Assembly: GCA_037384425.1 (NCBI GenBank)
Contig: JARROA010000002.1
Coordinates: 1 to 64,000, forward strand
DNA from: Thiodiazotropha sp037384425
Lineage (GTDB): Bacteria > Pseudomonadota > Gammaproteobacteria > Chromatiales > Chromatiaceae
Direction: 5' to 3'
Length of the DNA stretch: 64,000 bases
A program made the translations under genes and the position numbers. Each line of letters begins with the position of its first letter. The stretch's first letter is position 1. Below, piece after piece: positions 7,937-17,478 of the stretch. Below the pieces are notes generated by a model, which saw only the letters and a list, made by a program, of their open reading frames with translations, was not told where the DNA came from and made no database searches.

Positions 7937-9601
7937 ATGACCAGATTCATCTTCATTACGGGCGGTGTTGTCTCCTCTTTGGGAAAAGGCATCGCCTCCG
8001 CCTCCCTTGCCGCATTGCTCGAGGCCCGCGGCTTGAACGTCACCATGATCAAGCTCGATCCCTACATCAACGTCGATCCGGGCACAATGAGTCCGTTTCA
8101 GCATGGCGAGGTCTTCGTCACCGATGACGGCGCCGAGACCGACCTGGACTTGGGCCACTATGAGCGCTTCATCCGCAGCACCATGGGGCGCAACAACAAC
8201 TTCACCACCGGCCAGATCTACGAGAGCGTGATCCGCAAGGAGCGCAAAGGTGAATACCTGGGCGGCACGGTGCAGGTGATCCCCCACATCACCAACGAGA
8301 TCAAGGAGAGCGTCATGCTCGGCGCAGGCGATGCCGACATCTGCCTGGTCGAGATCGGCGGTACCGTGGGCGACATCGAGTCACTGCCCTTCCTGGAGGC
8401 GATCCGCCAGATGGGCGTGGAGATGGGGCCGCAGCGGACCATGTTCATGCACCTGACCCTGGTGCCCTACATCAAGGCCTCCGGCGAGATAAAGACCAAG
8501 CCGACCCAGCACTCGGTGAAGGAGCTGCGCTCGATCGGTATCCAGCCGGACATTCTGGTCTGCCGCTCCGAGCAGCCGCTGCCCGAGTCCGAGCGCAAGA
8601 AGATCGCGCTCTTCACCAACGTACCGGAGAAGGCGGTCATCTCGGCGGTGGACGCGGATTCGATCTACCGCATCCCGGTGCTGCTGCACGCCCAGGAGAT
8701 GGACGAGCTAGTCAATCAGCGCTTCGGCCTCAACCTGCCCGAGGCCGATCTCTCCGAGTGGGAGCGCTATCTGGATGGACTCGACAATCTGGAACATGAG
8801 GTGCGCATCGCCATGGTCGGCAAGTATGTCCACCTCACCGAGGCCTACAAATCGCTCTCCGAGGCGCTGGTGCATGCCGGGGTGCATACCGGCAATCGGG
8901 TGGTGATCCACTACGTGGATTCGGAACAGCTGGAGAAGACGGGGGTCGACAGCCTGGCGGGAATGGACGCCATCCTGGTCCCCGGCGGCTTCGGCAACCG
9001 GGGTGTCGAGGGTAAGATCGCGGCGGTGCGTTTTGCGCGCGAGAACGGTATCCCCTACCTGGGCATCTGCCTCGGCATGCAGGTGGCGGTGATCGAGTTC
9101 GCGCGACACGTGGCCCAGCTGGAAGAGGCCCACAGCACCGAGTTCAATCGCGGTACCCCGCATCCGGTGATCGCGCTCATCACCGAATGGCTCAACGCCG
9201 ACGGCAAGGTGGAGAAGCGCAGCGAGAACTCCGATCTGGGGGGTACCATGCGCCTGGGCGGCCAGGAGTGCCGGCTGCAGCCCGGCAGCGTGACCCACCA
9301 GCTCTACGACAAGGATGTGATCGTCGAGCGCCATCGCCATCGCTATGAATTCAACAACAGCTATCTGGACGACATCGTCACCGCCGGCATGAAGATCGCC
9401 GGCCGCTCGGTGGACGGGCGGCTGGTCGAGATCGTCGAGATACCCGACCACCCCTGGTTCGTTGCCTGCCAGTTCCATCCCGAATTCACCTCCACCCCGC
9501 GTTACGGCCATCCGCTCTTCTCCGGTTTCATCGAAGCGGCACGCAAGCACCGGGACAGCCGCCGGGAAGGCGCAGAGATAGAAGCCGATGAAGCTGTGTG
9601 A
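7937..9601 (+). CDS. pyrG: CTP synthase
   Basis: The 554-residue enzyme makes CTP from UTP, ATP and glutamine. The N-terminal synthetase domain begins MTRFIFITGGVVSSLGKG (P-loop) and includes the LDPYINVDPGTMSPFQHGE block. A C-terminal class I glutamine amidotransferase domain from about residue 300 has the nucleophile in YLGICLGMQ and the His/Glu pair in CQFHPEFTS. It heads a cluster with kdsA and eno, and its 3' end overlaps kdsA by 14 nt, the pyrG-kdsA-eno order seen in many gammaproteobacteria. Confidence 0.98.
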   Translation: MTRFIFITGGVVSSLGKGIASASLAALLEARGLNVTMIKLDPYINVDPGTMSPFQHGEVFVTDDGAETDLDLGHYERFIRSTMGRNNNFTTGQIYESVIRKERKGEYLGGTVQVIPHITNEIKESVMLGAGDADICLVEIGGTVGDIESLPFLEAIRQMGVEMGPQRTMFMHLTLVPYIKASGEIKTKPTQHSVKELRSIGIQPDILVCRSEQPLPESERKKIALFTNVPEKAVISAVDADSIYRIPVLLHAQEMDELVNQRFGLNLPEADLSEWERYLDGLDNLEHEVRIAMVGKYVHLTEAYKSLSEALVHAGVHTGNRVVIHYVDSEQLEKTGVDSLAGMDAILVPGGFGNRGVEGKIAAVRFARENGIPYLGICLGMQVAVIEFARHVAQLEEAHSTEFNRGTPHPVIALITEWLNADGKVEKRSENSDLGGTMRLGGQECRLQPGSVTHQLYDKDVIVERHRHRYEFNNSYLDDIVTAGMKIAGRSVDGRLVEIVEIPDHPWFVACQFHPEFTSTPRYGHPLFSGFIEAARKHRDSRREGAEIEADEAV

Positions 9602-10421
9602 TTTTGAGGTCGGACTCGACCGCCCCCTGTTCCTGATTGCGGGGCCTTGCGTCATCGAGAGCGAAGGCTTGGCGGTGGAGACCGCCGGCCAGCTCAAGCA
9701 GCTGACAGACGAGCTGGGTATTCCCTTCATCTACAAATCCTCCTTCGACAAGGCCAACCGCTCCTCCGGCGAGAGTTTTCGAGGACCCGGCCTGGAGGAG
9801 GGGCTGCGGATACTGCAAATGGTCAAGGCGGAGATCGGCGTACCCGTGCTCACCGACGTGCACGAGGACACCCCCCTGAGTGAAGTCGCCGAGGTGGTGG
9901 ACGTGTTGCAGACTCCCGCCTTTCTCTGCCGCCAGACCAACTTCATTCAGAACGTGGCGCGCCAGGGCCGGCCGGTGAACATCAAGAAGGGCCAGTTTTT
10001 GGCCCCCTGGGACATGGGCAACGTGGTGGACAAGGCGCGCGCTGTCGGCAATCCGCAGATCATGGTCTGCGAGCGGGGGGTCTCTTTCGGCTACAACAAT
10101 CTGGTCTCCGACATGCGCTCCCTGGCGGTGATGCGCGGAACCGGCTGTCCGGTGGTGTTCGACGCCACCCATTCGGTGCAGCTGCCGGGCGGGCAGGGGA
10201 GCCGTTCCGGCGGACAACGGGAGCATGTGCCGGTGCTGGCCCGGGCGGCGGTGGCCGCGGGTGTCAGCGGCCTCTTCATGGAGACCCATCCGGAGCCGGA
10301 TAAGGCCTTGAGCGACGGCCCCAATGCCTGGCCCCTGCCACATTTGCGTGAACTGCTGGAGACCCTGATGTCGATCGACCAGACGGTCAAGGCACGGGGG
10401 TTTATCGAGACCGAGTCGTAA
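9588..10421 (+). CDS. kdsA: 3-deoxy-D-manno-octulosonate 8-phosphate synthase (metal-type)
   Basis: The 277-residue enzyme condenses arabinose 5-phosphate with phosphoenolpyruvate to make KDO8P for LPS inner core. Motifs include IAGPCVIES, KSSFDKANRSS, CRQTNF and DATHSVQ. The residue equivalent to E. coli Asn26 is cysteine (Cys21), and His in ATHSVQ, Glu in METHPEP and the Asp of LSDG are present, which are the ligands of the metal-dependent class. Translation is probably coupled to pyrG through the 14-nt overlap. Confidence 0.96.
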   Translation: MKLCDFEVGLDRPLFLIAGPCVIESEGLAVETAGQLKQLTDELGIPFIYKSSFDKANRSSGESFRGPGLEEGLRILQMVKAEIGVPVLTDVHEDTPLSEVAEVVDVLQTPAFLCRQTNFIQNVARQGRPVNIKKGQFLAPWDMGNVVDKARAVGNPQIMVCERGVSFGYNNLVSDMRSLAVMRGTGCPVVFDATHSVQLPGGQGSRSGGQREHVPVLARAAVAAGVSGLFMETHPEPDKALSDGPNAWPLPHLRELLETLMSIDQTVKARGFIETES

Positions 10422-10508
10422 ACCCGATAGCGCCGGATCGGTTACCATTCACGCCAGAGACAGAATTCCAATATCCAATATCAACCCAACACAGCAGACG
10501 GAGACACA

Positions 10509-11792
10509 ATGTCCGAAATTGTTGACGTACGTGGACGAGAGATCCTCGATTCACGGGGTAATCCCACTATCGAAGCCGACGTGATCACTGCCGACGGTGC
10601 CATCGGTCGTGCCATGGTCCCCTCCGGGGCCTCCACCGGTTCCCGCGAGGCCCTGGAGCTTCGCGACGGCGACAAGTCGCGCTATCTCGGCAAGGGGGTG
10701 CTGAAGGCGGTGGCGCACATCAACGGCCCGCTGAAAGAGGCGCTGGTGGGTCTGGAGGTGACCGATCAGGCGAGCGTGGATCAGACCATGATCGATCTGG
10801 ACGGCACCGAGAACAAGGCCAATCTGGGCGCCAACGCCATACTCGGCTGCTCCCTGGCGGCGGCTCACGCGGCGGCCCAGGAGCGGGCGCTGCCCCTCTA
10901 CCGTTATCTCTCCGCCGGGCCCTACCGCATGCCGGTGCCGATGATGAATATCATCAACGGCGGCGCCCATGCCGACAACAGCGTCGATATGCAGGAGTTC
11001 ATGATCCTGCCGGTGGGGGCCGGATCCATCCGTGAGGCGGTGCGCTACGGCGCCGAGGTCTTCCACGCCCTGCAGAGCGTGCTCAAGGGGCGCGGCATGA
11101 ACACCACCGTGGGCGACGAGGGGGGCTTCGCCCCCAATCTGCCCTCCAACGAGGCGGCCATCGAAGTTATCCTGGAGGCGATCGAGAAGGCCGGTTTCAA
11201 GGTCGGCAGCGACATCTATCTGGGACTGGACACGGCCAGCTCCGAGTTCTACGAGGACGGCTTCTATCATCTCGCTTCAGAGGGGCGCAAATTCACCTCC
11301 GAGGAGTTCGTCGACTACCTGGCCGGCTGGGTCGATCAATACCCCATCATCAGCATCGAGGACGGCATGGACGAGAGCGACTGGGCTGGCTGGAAGATCA
11401 TGACCGAAAAACTCGGCCAGCGGATCCAGCTGGTGGGCGACGATCTCTTCGTCACCAACACCAAGATCCTGCAGCGTGGCATCGAGGAGAAGATCACCAA
11501 CTCGATCCTCATCAAGGTCAACCAGATAGGCACCCTGAGCGAGACCCTGGCTGCCATCGAGATGGCCAAGAACGCGGGTTACAGCGCGGTCATCTCCCAC
11601 CGCTCCGGCGAGACCGAGGACACCACCATCGCCGACCTGGTGGTGGCTACCGCCACCGGTCAGATCAAAACCGGTTCGCTCTCCCGCTCCGATCGGGTGG
11701 CCAAGTACAACCAGCTGATGCGTATCGAGGATCAGCTGGGCGAGGAGGCGGTCTTCGCAGGAAAGGATGCGTTCCCCGTCGCCATCGGCTGA
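10509..11792 (+). CDS. eno: Enolase
   Basis: The 427-residue glycolytic enzyme converts 2-phosphoglycerate to phosphoenolpyruvate. The N-terminal block VRGREILDSRGNPT, the GDEGGFAPN loop, metal ligands in LGLDTASSEFY, SIEDGMDESDW and LVGDDLFVTN, and the catalytic lysine in ILIKVNQIG are all present, as is SHRSGETED. It lies 87 nt after kdsA and is preceded by GGAG 7 nt before the ATG. ftsB follows after a hairpin-bearing gap. Confidence 0.98.
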   Translation: MSEIVDVRGREILDSRGNPTIEADVITADGAIGRAMVPSGASTGSREALELRDGDKSRYLGKGVLKAVAHINGPLKEALVGLEVTDQASVDQTMIDLDGTENKANLGANAILGCSLAAAHAAAQERALPLYRYLSAGPYRMPVPMMNIINGGAHADNSVDMQEFMILPVGAGSIREAVRYGAEVFHALQSVLKGRGMNTTVGDEGGFAPNLPSNEAAIEVILEAIEKAGFKVGSDIYLGLDTASSEFYEDGFYHLASEGRKFTSEEFVDYLAGWVDQYPIISIEDGMDESDWAGWKIMTEKLGQRIQLVGDDLFVTNTKILQRGIEEKITNSILIKVNQIGTLSETLAAIEMAKNAGYSAVISHRSGETEDTTIADLVVATATGQIKTGSLSRSDRVAKYNQLMRIEDQLGEEAVFAGKDAFPVAIG

Positions 11793-11794
11793 TA

Positions 11795-11833
11795 CGGGAC
11801 CCCTCCCCCCTGGCGGGGGAGGGGATTGTCCCG
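11795..11833. repeat. GC-rich inverted repeat between eno and ftsB
   Basis: CCCCTCCCCC and its complement flank a short CTGG loop, with an outer CGGGAC/GTCCCG arm, forming a strong hairpin without a U-tract. It resembles the C/G-tract repeats at 18435-18597 and may set relative eno and ftsB levels. Confidence 0.55.
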
Positions 11834-11881
11834 CTCTGTCCTATCCTTTGCTTATCCTTTCCCACTGATCCGCCTACGCCC

Positions 11882-12175
11882 ATGCGACTGCTCATCGCTC
11901 TCTTGCTCCTGCTGTTGATCGTGTTGCAATACCGCTTGTGGGTGGGGCCCGGCAGTCTGGCGGAGGTCAACAACCTGAAACAGGAGATCGCCCAGTTGCG
12001 CGAGGAGCTGGTGGGACTGCGTGAGCGCAACAGCGCCCTGCAGGCGGAGGTGGAAGATCTGCGCAGCGGCCAGTCGGCCATCGAGGAGCGGGCCCGCAGT
12101 GAGCTGGGCATGATCAAGGAGGGCGAGACCTTCTACCAGGTGATCCAGCCGCCGGGAGCGCCCGCCAATGAGTGA
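11882..12175 (+). CDS. ftsB: Cell division protein FtsB
   Basis: A 97-residue bitopic divisome protein that joins FtsL and FtsQ. A single membrane helix (residues 3-17, LLIALLLLLLIVL) is followed by a leucine-zipper coiled coil (about 30-75) and the conserved RSELGMIKEGETFYQ segment. The 3' end overlaps ispD by 8 nt, the common ftsB-ispD arrangement. Confidence 0.95.
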   Translation: MRLLIALLLLLLIVLQYRLWVGPGSLAEVNNLKQEIAQLREELVGLRERNSALQAEVEDLRSGQSAIEERARSELGMIKEGETFYQVIQPPGAPANE

Positions 12176-12866
12176 GCGTTTGTGGGCGGTGGTGCCGGCC
12201 GCCGGCGTCGGACGTCGTATGGGCGGCGAGGTGCCGAAGCAGTACCTGGAACTGCAAGGGCGACGGGTGATCGATCACACGCTGCAGCGCCTGCTCGAAC
12301 ATCCTCTGATCGAGGCGGCCTATGTGGCCCTCTCACCGCTTGACGACTACTGGCCGCAGTGCGACTTCGCCACCGATCCACGGGTGGTGCGGGTGGACGG
12401 TGGCGAGGAGCGTTGCCATTCGGTGCTGAACGTTCTGCGTGCACTGCAGCCGGTGGCCGCGCCGGACGACTGGGTGCTGGTGCACGATGCCGCCCGTCCC
12501 TGTCTCAGCACCGCAGATCTGGATCGTCTGATCACGACGCTGGATGGACATCCGGTGGGCGGACTGCTCGGTGTTCCGGTACAGGATACGTTGAAGCGGG
12601 TCACCCCCGATGGAGAGGTCGATACAACGGTGTCGCGAAGCGGCTTGTGGCAGGCCTATACCCCTCAGATGTTCCGCCTCGGGCTACTGACCGACGCTCT
12701 GGCGCAGGTACTGCAGCAGGGTGAGCTGGTGACTGACGATGCCAGCGCACTGGAACTGGCGGGATACTCGCCACTGATGGTCGAAGGGCATGCCGGCAAT
12801 ATCAAGATCACCCGCCCGGCGGATCTGGCGCTGGCGGCCTTTTATCTCACTCACCCGTCGATTTAG
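12168..12866 (+). CDS. ispD: 2-C-methyl-D-erythritol 4-phosphate cytidylyltransferase
   Basis: The 232-residue MEP-pathway enzyme transfers CMP from CTP to methylerythritol phosphate. The CTP loop AAGVGRRMGGEVPKQYL is at the N-terminus; VLVHDAARPC and the NIKITRPADLALA C-terminal block are typical. The usual downstream partner ispF is displaced by a convergent HDOD gene and lies at 14383. Confidence 0.96.
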   Translation: MSERLWAVVPAAGVGRRMGGEVPKQYLELQGRRVIDHTLQRLLEHPLIEAAYVALSPLDDYWPQCDFATDPRVVRVDGGEERCHSVLNVLRALQPVAAPDDWVLVHDAARPCLSTADLDRLITTLDGHPVGGLLGVPVQDTLKRVTPDGEVDTTVSRSGLWQAYTPQMFRLGLLTDALAQVLQQGELVTDDASALELAGYSPLMVEGHAGNIKITRPADLALAAFYLTHPSI

Positions 12867-12955
12867 CCGGTGATCCTTTGGTAGGGCCCCGCCCCATCAA
12901 GACGCTCGATCGGTCTGACTGGAGCGGCTAGACGCACCGTGGCAATTGCCAGGTG

Positions 12956-14221
12956 CTACTTGCCTGAGGGCAGCGCCAGCATCTCCCGCAGTTCGCGTAT
13001 CTGCTCCTTGGCGTTCTCCAACAAGCCGATGGAGTGACGCGGTGTCAGCTTGCCCAGCACCAGTTTATGAAAGGCCGGCACCAGGTCGAGCCTTGGCAGG
13101 CTGCTCATACGGGGCGTGCCGATATAGCTGTGGAGTTGTGCCACCACCACCAGGTCCACATAGTCAGGGCTGTGGCTGATGTCTTCCATCCAGTCTTCAG
13201 CGTGCAAGGCGACCTGAACGAAGTAGCTGGGAAATTCCCATTTTCGCAAAACCATGGCGCCCACCTCCGCCTTCAGGCTGTCGATGACCTGATCCAGCAG
13301 CTGTGGATTCTCCGACAGTTCCGGTTTGCTGCGGGCGGCGCTGATGATCGCCAGCGCCCCGATATCGTGCAGCAGACCGCAGAGCAGGGCCTGGGCCGGC
13401 TCCAGCCCGGGGGTGACCCGGGCCAGCTCATGACAGATGGCCGCCACATAACTGACGTGCTGCCGCATCTGCACCATGCGCTGTTTCAGAATCTGTGAGC
13501 GGCTGTGAAAGAGTTTGCACAGAACGAAACTGATCACCAGGTGGTGGGTGACGTTGCGCCCCAGCCGACTTACCGCGTCGGGCAGGTTGTCGATCGGGCT
13601 CTTGCCGCGATAGGCGGCGCTGTTGACCACGCTGATGATGCGGGCCGCCACCGTGGGATCGGCCTGCACGACACGGGCGATGTCTCTGCTGTCCGTGTTG
13701 GCGTCGTTGATCACCTTGGCAATGCGGATCGCGATGTCCGGTAGCGTCGGCAATTCCAGCTCCCCCTCCTGAATCGCCTCGTGAAATTCCCAGTAGAGGC
13801 TCGCTTCGGGGCCGCTGGTATCCATCAGTTCGATCGATTGGCTGCTGCGGTTGTGGACGACCGGTGGCAGTTGCTTGATGGCCTCGTACAATTCCCGCGG
13901 CAGACACAGCAGGTCGACGGCGGTCTCGGCTACCACTGTGGCCGGTGATGGATCCGTTTCGGTCAGAGGCATGCCACTGCACTCGCCACTGGCGCTGCAT
14001 CGGCGCTGACGACCTGAATCGTCACTGATGCACACCTCGCCCTCGATCAGAAACCGGACATCATCGATGGCCTCTCCCTGTGACGCGATGACGCTGTTGG
14101 CGTTGAGATGCTCCACGTGGGTCTGATCGAGTACATACTCCTGCACCCGTTTGGGCAGATTTCTCAGCAGCGGGATCTTCTTGACCTTGGCGACGCTGAC
14201 ACTGGTGGCACGTTGAATCAT
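12956..14221 (-). CDS. HDOD-domain protein with N-terminal cyclic-nucleotide-binding-like domain
   Basis: This 421-residue signalling protein has a cNMP-binding-like barrel at about residues 10-125 (VIASQGEAIDDVRFLIEGEV) followed by an HDOD domain at roughly 160-360 (LPTLPDIAIRIAKVINDANTD and GLLHDIGAL). HDOD proteins act in bacterial signalling; the ligand here is unknown. The ATG at 14221 is preferred because an upstream in-frame ATG (14320) would run into the ispF promoter region and adds no domain. It sits convergently between ispD and ispF, splitting that usual pair. Confidence 0.85.
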   Translation of the reverse strand: MIQRATSVSVAKVKKIPLLRNLPKRVQEYVLDQTHVEHLNANSVIASQGEAIDDVRFLIEGEVCISDDSGRQRRCSASGECSGMPLTETDPSPATVVAETAVDLLCLPRELYEAIKQLPPVVHNRSSQSIELMDTSGPEASLYWEFHEAIQEGELELPTLPDIAIRIAKVINDANTDSRDIARVVQADPTVAARIISVVNSAAYRGKSPIDNLPDAVSRLGRNVTHHLVISFVLCKLFHSRSQILKQRMVQMRQHVSYVAAICHELARVTPGLEPAQALLCGLLHDIGALAIISAARSKPELSENPQLLDQVIDSLKAEVGAMVLRKWEFPSYFVQVALHAEDWMEDISHSPDYVDLVVVAQLHSYIGTPRMSSLPRLDLVPAFHKLVLGKLTPRHSIGLLENAKEQIRELREMLALPSGK

Positions 14222-14382
14222 TGAACTGTGATACCCATAGGCTGAAGGTTGTCGCGGGCTGATCGAATGACCGTATGTTGGCGTACAATGTTGTCGCCCA
14301 GGGGGACGACAGAGGATCAAACCCCATTAACGATAGCGGCTTCGGTAGGCCGCACTTTAAACCACTGCGGGAGAAGCCAAGC

Positions 14383-14865
14383 ATGAGAATAGGTCAGGGT
14401 TACGATGCCCACCGGTTCGAGCCGGGAAAGCCGCTGGTCTTGGGTGGTGTGCCGATCGCCCACGACGCGGGGCTGAAGGCGCACTCCGACGGCGATGTGC
14501 TCATCCATGCCCTCTGCGACGCACTGCTGGGCGCGGCTGGATTGGGCGATATCGGCCGCCATTTTCCCGACAGCGATCCGGCCTATGCCGGCGCCGACAG
14601 CCGTGATCTGTTGCGCGCGGTGGTCGGACAGCTGCATGACCGGGGCTGGCAGGTCGAGAATGTGGACCTGACCACGGTGGCCCAAAAGCCCAGGCTGGCC
14701 GCCTACATCGACGCCATGCGCCAGGTGCTCGCGGTCGATCTCGAGGTCAATCCGCAGCAGGTCAACATCAAGGCCACCACCACCGAGGGGATGGGATTCA
14801 CCGGTCGCGGCGAGGGGATCGCCGCCTTCGCGGTGGCGCTGCTGACGGAGCACAGGCTTGATTGA
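14383..14865 (+). CDS. ispF: 2-C-methyl-D-erythritol 2,4-cyclodiphosphate synthase
   Basis: The 160-residue enzyme cyclises CDP-methylerythritol phosphate in isoprenoid synthesis. Metal ligands are in GYDAHRF (Asp8, His10) and HSDGDVLIHAL, and the C-terminal TTTEGMGFTGRGEGI loop is typical. The start is the ATG before RIGQGYDAH; longer in-frame starts lack similarity. It overlaps truD by 8 nt. Confidence 0.97.
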   Translation: MRIGQGYDAHRFEPGKPLVLGGVPIAHDAGLKAHSDGDVLIHALCDALLGAAGLGDIGRHFPDSDPAYAGADSRDLLRAVVGQLHDRGWQVENVDLTTVAQKPRLAAYIDAMRQVLAVDLEVNPQQVNIKATTTEGMGFTGRGEGIAAFAVALLTEHRLD

Positions 14866-15922
14866 TCTCCCGGACTGGCGGCCGCTTCAGGCCATGCCCA
14901 GGATCTGTGGAGCGCCTTTGGGCCAGGCGACGATGCGGCAAAGCGCCGATGACTTCCGGGTCGACGAGGTGCTCGGATTCGAACCTGACGGTGACGGCGA
15001 ACACGTACTGCTGCACCTGCGCAAGCGCGACACCAACACCAACTGGCTGGCCGGCCAGCTGGCGCGTTTTGCCGGCATACCCTCGCGGGAGGTGAGCTAC
15101 GCCGGTCTCAAGGATCGTCACGCGGTGACCAGCCAGTGGTTCTCTCTGCGTCTGGCGGGTAAACCGGAACCGGACTGGTCCGCGCTCGATTCGGAGCAGG
15201 TCGAGCTGCTGGCGGTGCATCGGCATCGGCGCAAGTTACGGCGCGGGGCCCTGCGGGGAAATCGTTTCCTCATCCTGCTGCGGGGAGTGACCGGGGATCC
15301 GCAGGACCTCGACCAGCGCCTGCAGCGCCTGCGCCGCGAAGGCATGCCCAACTACTTCGGCGAGCAGCGCTTTGGTCACGACTACCGCAATCTGAGCCGC
15401 TTCGACGAACTTCTCGGCGATGGCGTGCGACGCAGGATCGACCGGCATCTGCGCGGCCTGTTGATCTCGGCGGTACGCTCACAGCTGTTCAACGAAGTGC
15501 TGGCGGCCCGTATCGAGCGCGATTGCTGGTCCACGCCCTTGCCAGGGGACTATTTCATGCTCGACGGCAGCCGTTCCGGATTTGCCGACGATCCCGCCGA
15601 CAGCCGTCTCGCCGAGCGTTGCCGGAGTCTGGATATCCACCCCAGTGGCCCCCTCTGGGGGCGTGGCACGCCACCGGTAAGCGGCGAAACGGCCGAGCTG
15701 GAGCAATCGGTACTGGCTCCATTCGCCCTCTGGCGGGAGCGTCTGGAACACCTGGGGCTGGAGCAGGAACGGCGTGCCTTGCGCTTACGGCTTGACGATC
15801 TCGAGTGGACATTCGAACCGGAGGCGGGCGCCCTGCGGCTCGGTTTCTTTCTTCCCGCAGGCGCCTTCGCCACCGTGCTGCTGCGGGAGTTGTTCGAGAT
15901 CTCATCGCCCGCCGCAGTCTGA
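14858..15922 (+). CDS. truD: tRNA pseudouridine(13) synthase TruD
   Basis: The 354-residue enzyme isomerises U13 in tRNA-Glu. The N-terminal block SADDFRVDEVLGFEPDGDGE and catalytic Asp in AGLKDRHAVT are clear, with the TruD insertion domain between about 155 and 300 (MPNYFGEQRFG at its start). The start is a TTG overlapping the ispF end; an ATG 36 nt downstream (14894) is possible, but the family usually has about 20 residues before the SADDF block, favouring TTG. Confidence 0.93.
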   Translation: MIDLPDWRPLQAMPRICGAPLGQATMRQSADDFRVDEVLGFEPDGDGEHVLLHLRKRDTNTNWLAGQLARFAGIPSREVSYAGLKDRHAVTSQWFSLRLAGKPEPDWSALDSEQVELLAVHRHRRKLRRGALRGNRFLILLRGVTGDPQDLDQRLQRLRREGMPNYFGEQRFGHDYRNLSRFDELLGDGVRRRIDRHLRGLLISAVRSQLFNEVLAARIERDCWSTPLPGDYFMLDGSRSGFADDPADSRLAERCRSLDIHPSGPLWGRGTPPVSGETAELEQSVLAPFALWRERLEHLGLEQERRALRLRLDDLEWTFEPEAGALRLGFFLPAGAFATVLLRELFEISSPAAV

Positions 15923-16061
15923 ATACCCTGTTTTAAACAAGTGGAAAAAGGCATGCGTGGGGATAGGATTGATTTCAGAGCCCATTGGCTTAGTGTTAAC
16001 AGGCCTTGGCGTTGTCTCCGACAGTTCGGCAGAGCAACGGCAACCGGCCGAGAAGGAGACC

Positions 16062-17105
16062 ATGAACGGAAACCTGCGAGAGCTCTGTTGTGCGGTGCAG
16101 CGAAACTGCCATATCTCCGACGCCCGTCACGGCGGCGAGTACGGGCTCTGCACCTATCTTCTGAAGATGCGGGAGTTCTACCGATGGGAGAACGGACTCG
16201 ACTACAGCGCGGCACTGGCCAACGAGTCGGTCGGCGAGTGGCTGACCGCTCGCGAGGCGCTGTGGGAGAGCCTGAGCGAGGATGAGTTCGCGCCCCTGCC
16301 GTTGCAGGGCGCGCGCTACGACCCGTTCGACGTGGAGGCGATCAACCGCCAGCTGGAACCGTTGGGATTGGTCTACAGCGCTGGCTACGGGGTGAAGAAC
16401 AAGCCCCTGTTCTTCCTCGGCCATCTGGAGCGACGTGAGGATCCGGGCGGAGTCTCCGTCTGGGTGGCGGGCCGGGAACTGGCGCGCGACCTGATGGCGC
16501 CGGCCGCCATGTGTCAGGGCGACCGTATCTACATCCGTCAGGAGTCGTTTCGCCGCTTGCTGTGGGAGAAGCTCGAGAGCTGGCGTTGGCACAAGCCTGA
16601 CAACGCCCTTGGCCGCGCCTTCAGCTACTATGATTTCGAGCACAATCTGGAACTCGCCCTCGATCAGATGGTGGAAAAGGAGCTGGATGCGGTGCTGCTG
16701 CACGAGCAGGGTGAGCACTTGGCCGGTCTCGAACTGGGTGAGACCTGGAACGAGCTGCTGAGCGAACTCGGCCACTCCCCGGCCGAACTCATGGCACGCG
16801 CCATCCGCGATCACTGGGCCGACTGCAGGGTCACCCTGCCGGTATTGCTCGAGCGCGAGGATGCGGCTTCTATCCACTTCTATCTGGGCGGATTGACGGG
16901 CATGCGCAAGGAGCTCTTTCCCAGGCTCAAAGCGGCCTACGAGGCCTGGCATGCGAGTGGTGACTGGTCGCACCTGAGCCGATGCGTGAGGGCCGGCGAG
17001 ACCCATTGGGCGAAACTGGCCAAGGCGCTGCTGGACTACGGCGGCATGCCGGTGGGGCAGGCGCAGCGCGAAATCAAGAGCCTGGTGGAGACCAGCGCCT
17101 TCTGA
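16062..17105 (+). CDS. Conserved hypothetical protein (Sfum_1244-like)
   Basis: A 347-residue soluble protein beginning MNGNLRELCCAVQRNCHISD. The opening, with ISDARHGGEYGLCTYLLKMR, is what I recall for the Sfum_1244 family found in sulfur bacteria and some deltaproteobacteria; its function is unknown. No membrane segment or signal peptide. An AAGGAG sits 3 nt before the ATG, which fixes the start, although the frame is open much further upstream through truD. No catalytic motif is evident. The long LELGETWNELLSELG helix-rich section suggests an all-alpha middle domain. Confidence 0.75.
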   Translation: MNGNLRELCCAVQRNCHISDARHGGEYGLCTYLLKMREFYRWENGLDYSAALANESVGEWLTAREALWESLSEDEFAPLPLQGARYDPFDVEAINRQLEPLGLVYSAGYGVKNKPLFFLGHLERREDPGGVSVWVAGRELARDLMAPAAMCQGDRIYIRQESFRRLLWEKLESWRWHKPDNALGRAFSYYDFEHNLELALDQMVEKELDAVLLHEQGEHLAGLELGETWNELLSELGHSPAELMARAIRDHWADCRVTLPVLLEREDAASIHFYLGGLTGMRKELFPRLKAAYEAWHASGDWSHLSRCVRAGETHWAKLAKALLDYGGMPVGQAQREIKSLVETSAF

Positions 17106-17206
17106 GCGGGCTCGATGGAAGGTTCGTAAAACCGGAAACACGATAGGGCTCTGCCCGAATGGCACTGACTAGACCCGGTTGCATAGCTTCGTTGTGCAGA
17201 GACAGG

Positions 17207-17284
17207 GTAGCCTGGATGGAGCGAAGCGGAATCCAGGGGAAGACACGGGCTATCCCGGATTACGCTTCGCTCCATCCGGGCTAC
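17207..17284. repeat. REP-like inverted pair (GTAGCC-GGATGGAGCGAAGC family)
   Basis: One copy reads GTAGCCTGGATGGAGCGAAG and onward to 17239; an inverted copy at 17252-17284 ends CATCCGGGCTAC. Each copy can fold on GGATGGAGCG-type stems and the pair forms a larger hairpin. The same family recurs at 26973-27055. A degenerate GTGCGGC element lies at 17419-17440. The remainder of 17106-17478 shows no gene. Confidence 0.8.
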
Positions 17285-17478
17285 AGGCTGACGCGTAGAA
17301 GGCATGAACGAAAGATCGGTGGGGCCCTGCCCACCTTTAACCCCATTGGCTGGTTTCCATCCAGCAAAGGTATTCTCGAATGCTGATCGAACCACGGTTC
17401 CATGCATCGGGCAGCGGCGGTGCGGCAAGGCGCACCGCACCCTGCGGGATCTGGAAAGGCCGGCAAGGGTAATCCCTG

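Noticed and set aside
8708..9730. Long minus-strand frame (340 codons) opposite pyrG
   Set aside because: It is the usual antisense shadow of a GC-rich gene; pyrG is unmistakable on the other strand and the shadow has no family features.
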